Positions 9,646 through 21,171 of a stretch of 64,000 nt of DNA are shown here, one piece after another. This DNA comes from Beverwykella pulmonaria (taxonomy: Eukaryota > Ascomycota > Dothideomycetes > Pleosporales > Melanommataceae). Under the pieces are notes generated by a model. It saw only the letters and a program-made list of their open reading frames with translations, did not search any database and was not told where the DNA came from. The translations under genes and the position numbers were made by a program. Each line of letters begins with the position of its first letter. Positions within the stretch are counted from its first letter, which is position 1. Where the stretch lies: the NCBI GenBank assembly GCA_001599595.1, contig BCHH01000005.1:1185552-1249551 (forward strand), written 5' to 3'.

Positions 9646-11362
9646 TTAAACGATCCAAACATCAAATTTTCATATTACTACTTGCTCAAACCTTCGGGTT
9701 TCTTTAAATTCAGCAGTAGTGTCAAAACTCATCAGATTTTTGCTGAATTCCCACGCCCTCCTAATCTGGCAGCTCCTATTCCCACATAATAGCTAAATAC
9801 ATACCTGAACAACAATTTTCCTGACCAGTAAAGGTCAAACACTCAAAACAATGCCAAGGTGCCAAGGTGCCAAGAGTGAATGCATGTACTTGAGCTTCAA
9901 GGGCGTGAAACAGTGCAAACCATTTCGAAATAAGTGCGAGAATAATGAATTAAGTTGCAAATCAGACTCCAGGTTCAAGTATTCAAGTAGGGGGTAGAGT
10001 GAAAGCGAGGACATCAGGTCCAAGAAAATTACAATGACAAAGACCTGATGAACGAAATATAGCGCCAGTTCTTGATTCATGTAGTGTAATCGACAGTTAT
10101 ATGCTTATTTTACAAATTTGAAACGCTATATACCTAGAAATAAGGTAAAAGTACTTATCTTCATTCCCAAATGTCACTTTAGTTATGATCCCTCCATCCA
10201 GGTTCGCTTCCATATGCTCTCTCCAACTCTAACTTTCTGTAAATTCCATCCCGTCACGGATTCATAGGCTCTTCATCTAGCTAGGGAAAATGAGTTTCTC
10301 GTTGCCGGAGACTCCCCATATTTCTCAGCAAACATTTTCTCGACTCCATGGCTGCGGTCATTGAGCCAGCAAAGACGTAGGGGAACGACTTTGAATTCAT
10401 GCTGAGTTAACGTGTGATCACCGTATTCAGGTCGAACGTTGATAGTAGTTGCCTCCGCCATTTTAGTGAGCGGGCTTCGAGAACCTTCTTGATGTGGCTC
10501 AGGTTGCATGAAAAGACACACCTGCTCCGCTTATCGGTGTACACCGTGGCGGCTCCGGGGCTATGATTATTACAGTGGTGGGGCAATCTGCATTGTGTCT
10601 GCACATGGGGATCTTTGCTGTGGCAACCCCACCGCGCGTCGCTGAATCTCTGCTGCTCGTTACCGCCAACCACCCGATTCCATTCATTCGATACTTAGAT
10701 GTTGTGGCGTAACTGTAGGGGGGTAGTTCAACATTGTTCAACATGATTTTTCCCAGGCCTACGGAGACCGCGGAAGGTTGTTGAGGTGGGGCTGTGGCAA
10801 TTGGTTTCGCAGTTGGAGCGAGGATAAGTTGAAAGAAGGAAGTAGCCTAGTGGTATAATTATGGCGTGGCGCCCCAGTGGTGCACAAATGCAGAAGGTGT
10901 TGCGGTGGTGCGCAGGGTGGGTGTAAAAGCAGTGCGCGGGTGAGAAATTGGTAGATGGAGAGGGCGAGATTTTGATGAAGACCCATTGTAGGTGCTTTGT
11001 GTCAAGGAGTCAGGGAGAGACTAAGGTTGAATTCTGTTCCGGTAGCATAAAAGCTATGAAAGATACTATTTGTGCAGTGTGGAACCATAACGAAGAACAT
11101 ATAACTTACATAACTTACCGACAGTGATATTGCAACCTTATCACAACGATCACAAAGTCCCGTGACTCCGGTACTGAAACCGCAAACGAGGATCATTTAA
11201 ATTCACATTTTAAATATTAACAATAACTAGAACAGTATTAACGGGTAAGTCTTTTCCCTAGAACGTTACGCGTACCTTGGACACCAGAACTATACAACTT
11301 CTCCTCGCCATATTACTACCCCTCCCCCCAATTTAAATGAAAAAGTGTGAACAAACGTACTA

Positions 11363-13511
11363 TCACAATTTGTGCTGCCCCAGGAAGAAACTTCCAACCA
11401 ACGCCGTGCCTGAGAAAAGTAGAGAAAGACCTGCACCAATTCATTAGCCCAGTTCCATAATCAACCGAGAAGAAAAGGACATAGGAACCAGAAGTAAAGA
11501 GGAGATGGACAGAAAGTTAACGAGAAAGGAGGACGTACCATGCGTCCAAGTCAACGCCTCGACATAACTCCCCACTACCACCTTGGCAATCTCCGGTTTC
11601 GCATGGCTGATGTAATGCACATCACTCACCGCATGGTGGATGATCGTCGCCATTTTCCCCTCTCCAACTCCGATCTGCTTCAATCTCCACACCAAACCCC
11701 TCCTCAGTCCCTCTTGTAAAACTGCACTAACTGCCGCCATCCCTGCCACCATTCCAACGCTACTCGCCAGGTACAAACTAGACGCCGCGACGGCCGTATA
11801 TCTATGTTCGATCGCAGCCTGTAGACCAATGAACAGCGCGGACTGCACGATCCCCATGCCAAAGCCGCCAGGAAATATATACAGTGACTCCAGCCAGTTT
11901 GTGTGGCCATGCCAGCGAAGGATTAAGAGAAGGTAAGCTGAAGAGGAGCACATTGTTGCAAGAATGATCAGGGCTTTGTAGCGGCCGGTGCGTTTGATGA
12001 TAACACCAGAGAGAATCCCGCCTACTGCGTTGCCGACAACGGCCGGGATAAGGTGCGCGCCAGCGATGGTGTTGCTTGCCCGGGAGGTAATCTGAAAGTA
12101 GAGGGGAACGGCAAACATGAGCTGTATCGCGTCAGCAAATTCCTCAGAATCAAATGGTACGGAATACATACACCCATCTGGGCAGCGGACTGAAACCCGC
12201 CGATACCAAAACTGATCACCGCATCCTTCCTCTGCAACAACTCCATCGGGAAGATTGGCTCCTTGGCATACCATGCCTCCGTCGCGAGCAACAGCCCACC
12301 AAACAGCGCCGCACAGCCGAGCAGGATGAAGATGAGAGGGTGTGACCATGGGACACGGACGCCTCCAATTTCGAGCGGGAAGAGAAAACAGAGGATGCTA
12401 AGGGTCATGAATGCGGCACCAAGGAAATCGATACGCCCGAGTTTGCTCTGCTTGGGGTCGTGTGGAATTTCATGCTGAGGTTCTGGGAGAGTGATATACA
12501 CGAGAACGATAGCAATGGCTGCGAGGGGGACTTGGCCGAGGAAGGACCTGGATATGTTAGTGGATACCAAAAACTATCTCAGCGTTGACATGTGCTCACC
12601 ATCGCCATCCGACGGTGTCTGCCAGTGAGCCGCCCAATGGACCACCTATACTTCGTCCTGTAGTCGCCACAACATTGACGTAGGAGCGCCATGTTGCAAC
12701 TTCGCGAAGAGGCACGAGATCAGTGATTAGTATGGAGACCAAAGTAGTCATCCCCGAGGCACCAGCTCCAGATATCACTCGTCCGAGAATGACCTGCCAC
12801 ATGGATGTTCCGACGCCACTAGATATATTAGCGATCGAATTGCAGGACTGGGGGCATGCTCACACGAGAAGACTGCGTGAACTGTTAGCCGTATCTCAAG
12901 CCATCTATAACAATTATCAAACTCACCATCCAAACCCAAACAAGCCATAAGCAATCAATAGCAATGCTTTCCTCCCATAGATATCGCTCAGCTTTCCATA
13001 CTACGCCACATTAGTCTCCGGTGCTCCACTCCTCTATCATGTAAATTGAGACGAACCAAAGGTTGGGTGGCGGCCGTCGCAAGGGCAAAGCTCGTGACAA
13101 GCCAACTCGAATCGGCTAGCGCATTAAACTCTGATGCGATAATTGGATGTGTCGCAAGTAGCAGACTCCCATCCGCGTTCGATATGAAGCCTCCTGTACA
13201 CATATTAGCACCATACACATAACTCAATTGACTTCTGTGATTAGTGACTAAAGAATGGGAATAGACGTGCCAATGAGCAGGACGAGGATAATGCGACCAA
13301 TCGACGTCGTCTCAGTCTCTGCATTTGATGAGCTTGAACAAAGCCGTACTTCCTCGTCGGCAATGGTTTTTGAATGTGCCGACACTGGGCGATCTTCAAA
13401 ACTCGAGTTTGAGACGCTTCTAGAAGTGAGGCTGAGGCTGCTAGCGGATGAGGACACACTCTGGAGGAGAGGTGTTCTCTCGGTGCTGAGGAGGGATGTG
13501 TCGTGCGTCAT
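11363..13511 (-). CDS. MFS transporter, Vba/Fnx1-type vacuolar basic amino-acid transporter
   Basis: Seven exons (13511-13271, 13193-13057, 13000-12927, 12818-12600, 12547-12172, 12121-11539, 11430-11363) give 565 aa. The cytosolic N-terminus is Ser-rich (residues about 1-70). The MFS core follows: GGFISNADGSLLL, the loop 2-3 signature YGKLSDIYGRKALL, GRVISGAGASGMTTLV and DLVPLREVATWRSYVNVVATTGRSIGGP when read across residues. The order and length fit the DHA2 (14-TM) Vba1/Vba2/Fnx1 group, which carries basic amino acids into the vacuole by proton antiport. Intron 1 keeps frame and the conserved LLIG-GFISN junction only with a GC donor (GCACGT, 13270). Exon 7 restores the expected short C-terminus. 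Reading through instead gives an unrelated tail, so the shorter form is preferred. Confidence 0.88.
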
Positions 13512-14052
13512 TGTGGCGTGGTCATGAATTGTGGTTATCGTCGTGGTCCTTGGTTGTTACTGTTCCGGCTGGAAAAATCCAGACGCGAAAGCGCTGCCAA
13601 GCTCGGTGGGAATAACTCTTTTTGACTAGCAACGGACGAATGGCTGTTGTCTGCACTGCATTAGGTCTTCGGCTAGTACGAGGTAGAATGGACAGCAAAG
13701 AGGAAAAACTGTGAATGAATTTCTTGAATGAGAATCGAATGAGGCTTCTTCTTATCAAATCACTAACAATAAAATTCTCTATGCAGAGTCATGCAAGCCG
13801 ATACCCGGGCCATGGATACGTGGTTCGTCGGCAAGCGTACTCGGATCGGTATTACCATCCAGGGATTCAATGTTGAAAGAATTGCAGCAATTGCGCCATC
13901 GGTAAACCGAACAAACCAGAGCATTTGTATCCCAACTAGCCGCATGTCAAAAGTGCAGCCACATCCGCAATAGCTCAACCCGGATCAATTTCCAAGACCT
14001 CGGGACCCAGCGTCCTTAAGTGCTCGCCTACTCTTCTTGTCCATATCAAGGA
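13512..14052. other. Intergenic, no gene seen
   Basis: This spacer lies upstream of the transporter start (minus strand) and downstream of the sulfatase stop. It holds no supported ORF or repeat. Confidence 0.45.
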
Positions 14053-16165
14053 CTAGGCCCAGTCAGACCACTGACCACCGTACTTGGTTCCAAACACAGC
14101 ACCATCCTTCTCGAACTGTGGGCCTTCAGCGTCGAGAATATACCCAGCCTCGCATCTCGTGTACTCGATGCGCTTCTGCTGCACCTCATAAAACTCATCG
14201 TATCTCGGCGACAGCGCATCGTGCAAGTTCTCCACATTCGCAGCAGCGTGAAGAGTGCGCCAGGGGTGGATGCACGTTCGGCCCTTGCAGGACTTTAGGA
14301 CGAAGAGCAGAGAGTCAAGGCGCGCTGCTACTTTAGTGAGAGGGAAGCCTAGGAGTGTCTGGGCGTTTGCGTCTTTCGCAAGCAGGTTCTTCAGCTGGCC
14401 TGGGTCGTCCTAGAAGGTGTTAGGATGGGCAGAGAGGCGGAAGCATGGAACGCACATTTAGGTCGTAGAGCTCGTGTTCATTGTTGCACCAGACCGAATA
14501 GTAGAAGTTGTACGTTTCTCCGATAATGCGAAGTGCTTTGTATGTGTTGTTCAGATGAATGCGCTCTTCAGGCGGTCAGCTCAGAATCCCGTGTTAACAG
14601 GCGGTAACTTACGCCCGTCCCAGTCTTTCCCTTCGCCGACCGCAAATCCCCAGTACTCGACATTGACCTTCAAGGCAGAGAGACAAAGTCAGCGCAGTTC
14701 TTGAAAGTCGAGAGAGGGAGAAAGTTGGGGGCACTTCAGCCATGGCTTGCTAGGCTGCAAATGTCTAAGGTGTCCAAAACGACCCGAAAGGGCATCTCAT
14801 GTTCACATGGATTTGGAAACAAAACAGGGACTTTGTAACTCCCCGGTCTACTCACATGCTCATGTCGCTTCTGTGTGGCTTCCCGGATTCCCTCTTTTGA
14901 CAACGGGATTGCTTCACCGTCGAAGTCAGGACGCAGCGGCGCACCGATGATCTGCAGGAAGGTCGGGGCAAGGTCGGTGTGCGTTGTGACAATCTCCGTG
15001 GTTGTGTTCCTAGGAACTCCAGGTCCCCGAATGATCAAGGGAATATTGATGTCTTCTTCGAACCCGCATTCTTTCCCAGGTTGAAGGCGGTGCTGGCCGA
15101 TGTGATATCCGTTATCCGTGGAGTAGATGATGAACGTGTTGTCCAGGATCCCATGTTTCTCTAGACGAGCAACAACGCCGTCTACGATTTCATCTACCCC
15201 TTGAAGAGCGCGTAGTCTTTGGCGATAAAAATGGTCGTTGTAGTCAACATTCTCCTGGGTCTGGCGCGGCAGAGCTCTCACCCAATTCACGCCCGACGGC
15301 TCCTCGGGGTTGAAGTTCTCTGTTCTCGGAATCTTGACGTCTTTGAACAAATGTGCATGTCGCTCAGCTGGAATTGGGGGCGTGAACTCGGCTACCATGT
15401 CCTCGATTGGTCCTAGCGCGTCGCGAAGCCTGACGTTACTATGGGGTGCCACTGGTGCAATAGTGAGAAAGAAGGGGGCCTCTTCTTTCACGGCGTCTTC
15501 AAGGAAGCCATATGCCTTTTCGGAGAGGATGTCGGTCGTGTGTTTCCCTTCATGGCGAACAGGAGGGTCTTTATTGCGCTGATAGGAGCTATTCAGGTAC
15601 TGATATGTGAACGGGTCGAGTAGAAAGTCCTGTTGGCTGTCAACGCGAACTCGTTTAGTGGAATGAAAAGTCTCACTGATGCGGTAAATCCATTCACATA
15701 TGGCGAATCGTAGTTATCAACGGTGTGCGAGTTGAAGAGCTTGCCAGTGTAGTATGTATTGTAGCCCGCTTCCTGCAGCCATATCGGCAGAAAATTTTCG
15801 TTCAATCCCTGGCTCACAAACTTCGGATATCCTCCATATGGCGGCGTCACGTTTGTGACATTCGTATTGTGCGCAGCCTTTCCAGTCCAGAGCGAGACAC
15901 GCGAAGGACAGCATAGGGCGACGGTGCAGAAGTGTCTTTTATAGAAAGTTCCTTGGCCCAGCAAATGCTTCTTGACGAAGGGTAGGTAGTCCAGGGACTG
16001 GAGATGCAGGTCTTGGTCGTCGGTGAGGATGAAGACGACGTTCGGTCGCTTCAAAGACCGCGTTCCAGCAGGAACCTGGAGTCGAGATTCGGGTCCTGAT
16101 ATGACATGCTGTTGCCCCGCGAGTCCGAGCCCCCAGTTGGCCCAAAAAAGCGATGACCAGACCAT
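14053..16165 (-). CDS. Secreted arylsulfatase (type I, formylglycine)
   Basis: Five exons (16165-15677, 15629-14856, 14667-14613, 14565-14456, 14409-14053) give 594 aa. The ATG at 16165 gives an amphipathic/hydrophobic leader that can act as a signal peptide; an in-frame ATG-less extension upstream is not needed. The metal-binding start PNVVFILTDDQD is at about residues 41-52, and the sulfatase signature CCPSR at 85-89, whose first Cys would become formylglycine. Later conserved parts are GKLFN, FFLTIAPVAPHSN, YSTDNGYHIGQHR and HTDLAPTFL. The C-terminal part (NEHELYDL, then EAGYILDAEG) matches the usual fungal end. It would hydrolyse aryl or phenol sulfate esters outside the cell or in the vacuole for sulfur scavenging. 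The intron at 14668-14855 is unusually long (188 bp), but its splice phase is correct. Confidence 0.92.
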
Positions 16166-16865
16166 TGTATTGTGTTCTTGGATGTTCTCGTAAGAGGTCC
16201 TGGTCCAATAAAGCAAAGGTTTTCGTAGCACTCGTCAGAAACGCGGCTCAGCATAGGTTATTCCTTTCGCATGCATGCGTTGGAAGCGTTTCTGTGGCCG
16301 GAATCCCTATATCAATATCAACGGTGTCGGCGGTGTCACTCACTAGGCATTGCGTGCTCAACCCCAGTCATCACACATGGCGGGACCCGCACGCTACGTG
16401 ACAGTGCAGATCCCAGGAGCAGCACCGGCGCGTCCATGCTCACGTGGTTGGAGCGCTGCAGACACGCCACAATTGTCGGCAGTCAGGTCGCAGAAGCGGT
16501 GACGCGGACGTGTTGGAGACGCAAACCGTTGCGATGCGAAAAGGCGAGGTGTGGGCTTTGCGATTACGTCATTGCTGAGCCATCAGTCTACAGCCAATTC
16601 GTCCCCCCTCCTCTCCTCAACTTTGACCCTTCCTCTCGACGTCCACGTCGAAACTGCGCGATATAACAGAACAATACACCACTTCTATGGGTTCCAATTA
16701 TGCAAAGATGATATCAACGCCCACCCTCTCCTTACATGTGCACCAAACAGAACAAGACGGCGAAAACGCTCAGCACATGGTCCAAGCCGTTCTCGTCGGT
16801 CACCTGCAATCCTTCCGAAAGATAATCTCGCCTTCTGAGTGACATGAAATTGGCCATAAGCTCTA
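16166..16865. other. Intergenic, no gene seen
   Basis: The upstream region of the sulfatase. Overlapping small ORFs on both strands have no motif or codon signal that I trust. Confidence 0.4.
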
Positions 16866-17312
16866 CTACCCCCCGGCATAATTTGTCGGCACCCTAACGA
16901 GGGAAGGAAAAAACCCCTCAGACAACGCCGTCCATTCTCTAGGCCCAGCGTCTAGATCTGCAAGTGTAAACGTCTCCCGCTCGGTGCCAAAGTAAATATC
17001 ATGCCTATAGCTTTCCTCATTGTGGCCTGGTTCGATGGCGTGATCTGGTATCACAGCTCTCGGCATAAATCCATCACAGCATCCACGTCGTAGACATAAC
17101 TCTTCCACTCGCTGCCCACGCGTGTGCACCCGGGCTACCTTCCTCCAAATGCCCTCCAAAAGCTCACAGTACTTTGTCAACTAGCCAATGACCTTGAAAC
17201 GGCAATGCCACGTCTTGTGCTTTGGAATTAGTTTGTGGTCTGCTTCTCGATGCACGAGTGTGCATGCCGAGAGGAAGAAGAGGGTGACAAGGATCAATGT
17301 CGTATGTTCGTG
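16866..17312 (-). pseudogene. Possible small secreted protein gene broken by one TAG
   Basis: One minus-strand frame is open from 17312 to 16866 except for a single TAG at 17183-17181. Its first part reads TTLILVTLFFLSACTLVHRE, a convincing signal-peptide core. After the TAG it continues LTKYCELLEGIWRKVARVH and ends in LVRVPTNYAGG. No in-frame ATG precedes the leader, because a TAG lies directly upstream, so a 5' exon or further damage is required. No family is recognised. An intron spanning the TAG cannot be excluded, but no good splice pair was found. Confidence 0.3.
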
Positions 17313-17573
17313 CTATCAGCCCCGTTTTGGCACTGAAGAGGGGGATGGTCTGGAGTGTTGCGATCATCTGTTAACATTTAGGTTGGTACGTGCGTTGGGT
17401 TAGACATAAAGGACATAAAGTCAGTTTCCAATTGTTGTAGAATCCACCCAGTTCTACATTTTGCTGAAGTTAAGGTCGCGAGAAAGCTGCAAACTCGGAT
17501 CTGCGTGTATATGCATTCTCATTGTTAATATGCCCTTACTAGCAGCTCTAGAGGGTGCTCTTCGCATTCATGC

Positions 17574-18113
17574 TTGAATAAGGACATACTCATACGCAGT
17601 TGGCGGCCGGAGTACACAACAATAGCGAGAACTTTACACATATTAGTAATTTCGCTTACATCCCTCTACATAAACCCTAGAACCGCCCAGTGCTCTTCAT
17701 TGGACGCATATGCAGATCCGATTGGTGGCCTAAGCGCTCCCATATGCACTCAAAATTTTAAATACACCTCCGCCCACCATGCTTTCATCTTACCAAGAAT
17801 CTCAAATCCCAACTTTATATCAGATGGAAAGACTATCGACCTCAAAACATATCTCTTCCATCTCGTTCAGTGCATTGCTGCCACCGAGTATGAAGCCCGC
17901 ACCGCCACACCAGCCGCCGTCCAACAACTTTCAGACGAAAAAGCCAACGAAAAGTGCGTGTGCGTGGGCTCCAAATACTCCACAGAGTTTCGGCCCAGCG
18001 GCATTAGCTCACTCGCAGCGAGCCGACCTTGCATGATCTCGGACATCAAAAGAAATGGTGTGCCGTGTTATACGTGGCTCGGAGACTCTCCATTCTACTC
18101 TTTCGGTTGCTGA
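17574..18113 (+). CDS. Uncharacterised ORF, doubtful
   Basis: An uninterrupted 179-codon frame from ATG 17574 with several Cys in its second half (CVCVGSKYS, ...SFGC at the end). No family is recognised, and no introns are needed. It sits at the edge of the decayed island, so it may be an orphan gene or chance. It is included because it is the longest ORF in 4 kb. Confidence 0.22.
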   Translation: MNKDILIRSWRPEYTTIARTLHILVISLTSLYINPRTAQCSSLDAYADPIGGLSAPICTQNFKYTSAHHAFILPRISNPNFISDGKTIDLKTYLFHLVQCIAATEYEARTATPAAVQQLSDEKANEKCVCVGSKYSTEFRPSGISSLAASRPCMISDIKRNGVPCYTWLGDSPFYSFGC

Positions 18114-18589
18114 ACTCTCTCTGAAAGTTATGCGGGAATATGCAGCGTTGTCGCCGACATACAAGCGTAAAGTTAAACAGAATTGGGAGATCTTGAGTGG
18201 CTCCATTTGGATGACACGAGTCTGGAAGACGCGTTGGGATGGCGAGCGGACAGCGGTCGTGGTGATACTCGGCTGTGCGTCTCACACGGCTTGACGCAAC
18301 GACTAGTATAGTAATATATTGCACCTAAGATTGTATCTATATGGGAATTTTATTGGGTGATTCAACGACATCGATGACCGACTAGCCGAGGCAGTTGGTC
18401 GGGGCGACAGCTTGGAAGAATTCTGAGACTGTTTGATCAAAAGATCCAAGTCCCCAGCCTACATCTCATATCTCTTGATCTAGACACCCCCGGTCGCCCT
18501 TGGGAGTCGAAGTGAAAACTCATTTCTCGTCTCCGCCATTTGCATCTTAGCCAGTGTCTGGAGAACCAACGTTAGCAGCACTGTGTTCT
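18114..18589. other. Intergenic, no gene seen
   Basis: Only mutually overlapping short ORFs on both strands occur here. Confidence 0.4.
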
Positions 18590-20752
18590 CATTTAATTCT
18601 TATTTGGTTCCGGGCCTTGAAACTCTTTATGTCCTTCATTTCCATCATTGTTTTCACAGTCCCTATCCTCCTCAACAACCACAATAACCACAATCTCAAC
18701 GTCCAACAGAAGACAGCGTTCCTGCGCACAGTCCTCGCTTTTGCACTGGATAATACCCATGTCATCGTACGTGAGCCTCCTAGAAGAATTGACATTCTAG
18801 ATGCCATAGCCATCATGAAGGATTTTGATGTCTTGAAAACCGACGCTGCTGCGTTCGTTGGGCTTGATTTTATCTGTAACTTCAACTAACTCCTTATTCG
18901 GGAGGAGGTGGGTTGGGAGGTTCTCCTATATCCATTATACATCTTGAAATGTGCCGTACACTCAACGCGTTCATCTCCACTGCCCACCATATTCTACCAA
19001 TTATCAACTGTTAGCAGGGCGAAACCTGGGTCGTTCGGCGCAACGGCATCAGACCAACACAGCTTCTCCTTTAGAAGCCAATTATTTGCCTTAGACGACT
19101 TCTTGCCCGCCTCCCACTCAAACTTGAATCCAAAGACGGTGCGCATATATGTAGCTTTGTAGGAAGTGATAGTGGTTTAGCGCCCATATCGCCGATGACG
19201 GCCTTCTTGCTAGGAGCCCAGCTCTACAAGCTTCTCGTTGAGATCTCCTTCTTTGAAGCGGCCCCCGAGATGCTTTTTATTAATGAACATGCCGTTTCCC
19301 TCGCCGCCGTTGTGGTTGCGGCAGAAGTGGGCCTAAATCCGACCTGCGTCTTGGTTCTCTCTGAATGGGATAAATCGAATGATTTAGAGTAGTTTCTTTT
19401 TATCAGCATATAGCTCCAGGAAGTATCCCAGCAGGTACTTGTAGCAGTCGCAGGGGATAGTGGTGAAGCCTGTGTCCAGATCGATCTTAGTTAGGTATTT
19501 GGGCAGGTAATCAGTCCGGACCTTGTTTCTGTGCTGGTTCTTCCTATCCGCTGTTGCTTTCCGTCGTTACGTTTTTATGTACTGCTACACGTCATGTGTT
19601 TCTATTTTGGATTATTCTCGACTACTTAGTATGAATATTAGGGGTTAAAGGTGAGTGTATAAAGTCAGCAAATTTTCTAAAAGATTTAGGGATATGGTTA
19701 GCTTTCGAAACTCTGTGGAAAAGTACGTCTAAAACCCTAAGAATCGTCTTCCGCATTGTCGGCCCGTGGGTCACATGATGAGTCACCTCTATGTTTGTTC
19801 ATGTGACTCGCTTTTCACTATCTTGGCAGGCAAGACCATAGATATTTCTGAACTATCCCGATAGGAGCACGAAGCAATCAATCTCTAAATCTGATACTCT
19901 GTTATCTAGCGTTTTAATCTAAATGCCGTCGTCGTGACAGAATCAATACAACAATCATCAATCTCTCTATCAATTCCGTCACATCACGACACGCATATTC
20001 TCTGGACCAGAGCTTCGAAGAGATACCTTGGAATTACGTACGCCTAGCTGTTAGCAGTAGCATCGCATGTTTTCGGAACAATGGCTTATTTAATATATAG
20101 TCTTAGCAATAGCAGAGAGATAGGCGTCTGCGTCATCATTACAGTCTAAAGTTGCAAGTGGTGCTCTTTCTTCTATAGAAACGTGAGTACAGGAACTCAG
20201 TAAAGTTAGTATATATTCCGAGGGCCCAAGTACCATTGGCAAGCTCGGCCTTGACCTTCGGCCTAGGTTTAAATGCGCGAGTAGCTGCAATTGTTGATGT
20301 AGGTTCCTTCGTTTGTTCTTGGCTTGGTCGAGCTCTTCTTTGTAGTCTTCGGGCTAGGCATTTTGGCTGTTGATTTCTACGGTCCCGGCCTGTGCTTCTT
20401 ATTTATTAGTTTCTTGTGTCTCAGTTTAGGTTTCTTTGCAGTCAGCTTCTTTTCGCTGTAGGAGTATTCGTCGTAGTCTTCTTGTGCGTGGGCACCTTGT
20501 CTACTAGTTTCTTCACTATGGGCTTCTTCACCTTTCTGGCCTCAATTTACCTGGGGAGAACATTATCAGGTAGCTCGATACCCTCTTCATCATCGTCGTC
20601 GTCACGCATGTCGGTGTTCTGAGGATGCAGATTTTCAGGGCTCTTAACGACATTCTTAATAGTAAGCGTGGACTCAGTGTCAGTGTCGAAGGAAACGCGG
20701 AAGCCAGATGCGATGTGCCGAAAATGGTGAATTTGAGGATCGTGGGCTTCAT
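18590..20752 (-). pseudogene. Decayed gene(s) of unknown family, minus strand
   Basis: Peptide-like stretches occur in one direction but in shifting frames. From 20752 the reading is MKPTILKFTIF, then in another frame HIASGFRVSFDTDTES, VVKSPENLHPQNTDM and an acidic DDDDDEEGIELPDNVLPR, followed by a Lys-rich part. Around 19420-19560 comes YLPKYLTKIDLDTGFT, CDCYKYLLGYFLELYADKK. Around 19050-19330 come NGMFINKKHLGGRFKEGDL and FGFKFEWEAGKKSSKANNW. Stops and indels separate them. I do not recognise the family. They may be one or two former genes. The dispersed repeat copy at 19755-19848 lies inside. Confidence 0.4.
19755..19848 (-). repeat. Dispersed repeat, copy 2 (inverted relative to 9112-9231)
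   Basis: The reverse complement aligns to 9112-9231 with two deletions and a handful of substitutions (see that entry). It lies within the decayed minus-strand gene, so it may have contributed to that gene's breakage. Confidence 0.65.
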
Positions 20753-20972
20753 TATGGACGATGACTCAACAAATAATATAGATAAACGAATGTATGAATA
20801 AAATAATGAGAAATGCGACGTATTGCGGTTGGGTACTATAAAGACTGTCAGAAATCTGATGCAAAGTACTAAGAGTAAAGAGAGTTTAGAACCAAAAAAA
20901 ATTTGGTGTGCTACAAGCTGCTCAAAACAATGAAGAGGAGGTCGAACGAAAAATAAACAAACGGACGGTCTG

Positions 20973-21171
20973 TGTTGGAATATATATATCGAACGTGGTG
21001 ATCACGTGGTGATGTTGTGATCACGTGTTTATCACATGAGACACTAGCGACGCTTGGCGGCAAAGAGATGATACAACCTCCTGAGCCTCACCTCAGAGAG
21101 ACAGATACACGAATCAATACTTTGCTTAGGACCCCCCCCATTGCTATTGCAATAGCCCTGTGAAACCAACA
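20973..21171 (+). repeat. 5' LTR of the copia element
   Basis: 199 bp, bounded by TGTTGG and CCAACA, preceded by target duplication GTCTG. It contains ATCACGTG palindromic blocks (GGTGATCACGTGG, then TGATCACGTG), which could be bHLH/bZIP-type sites driving the element. A C8 tract lies near its end. Confidence 0.93.

Larger units (their letters stand above)
8882..11362. other. Gene-poor spacer with relics
   Basis: About 2.5 kb lie between the GST and the transporter. They hold a dispersed repeat (9112-9231), a RING-like relic (9364-9645, minus) and scattered ORFs of 60-90 codons (9835-10080, 10273-10986) without recognised motifs. A short direct repeat (CCAAGGTG) occurs near 9850. No intact gene is visible. 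Confidence 0.5.

Noticed and set aside
11444..11538. C-terminal read-through of the transporter
   Set aside because: The open frame past 11538 gives a tail unlike the family. The GTACGT donor and exon at 11363-11430 restore the expected end.
1..16165. Secondary-metabolite gene cluster
   Set aside because: EthD, reductase, OrsD-type, GST and transporter genes can occur in such clusters, but no PKS, NRPS, terpene cyclase or P450 is present, and the transporter is of the vacuolar amino-acid type.
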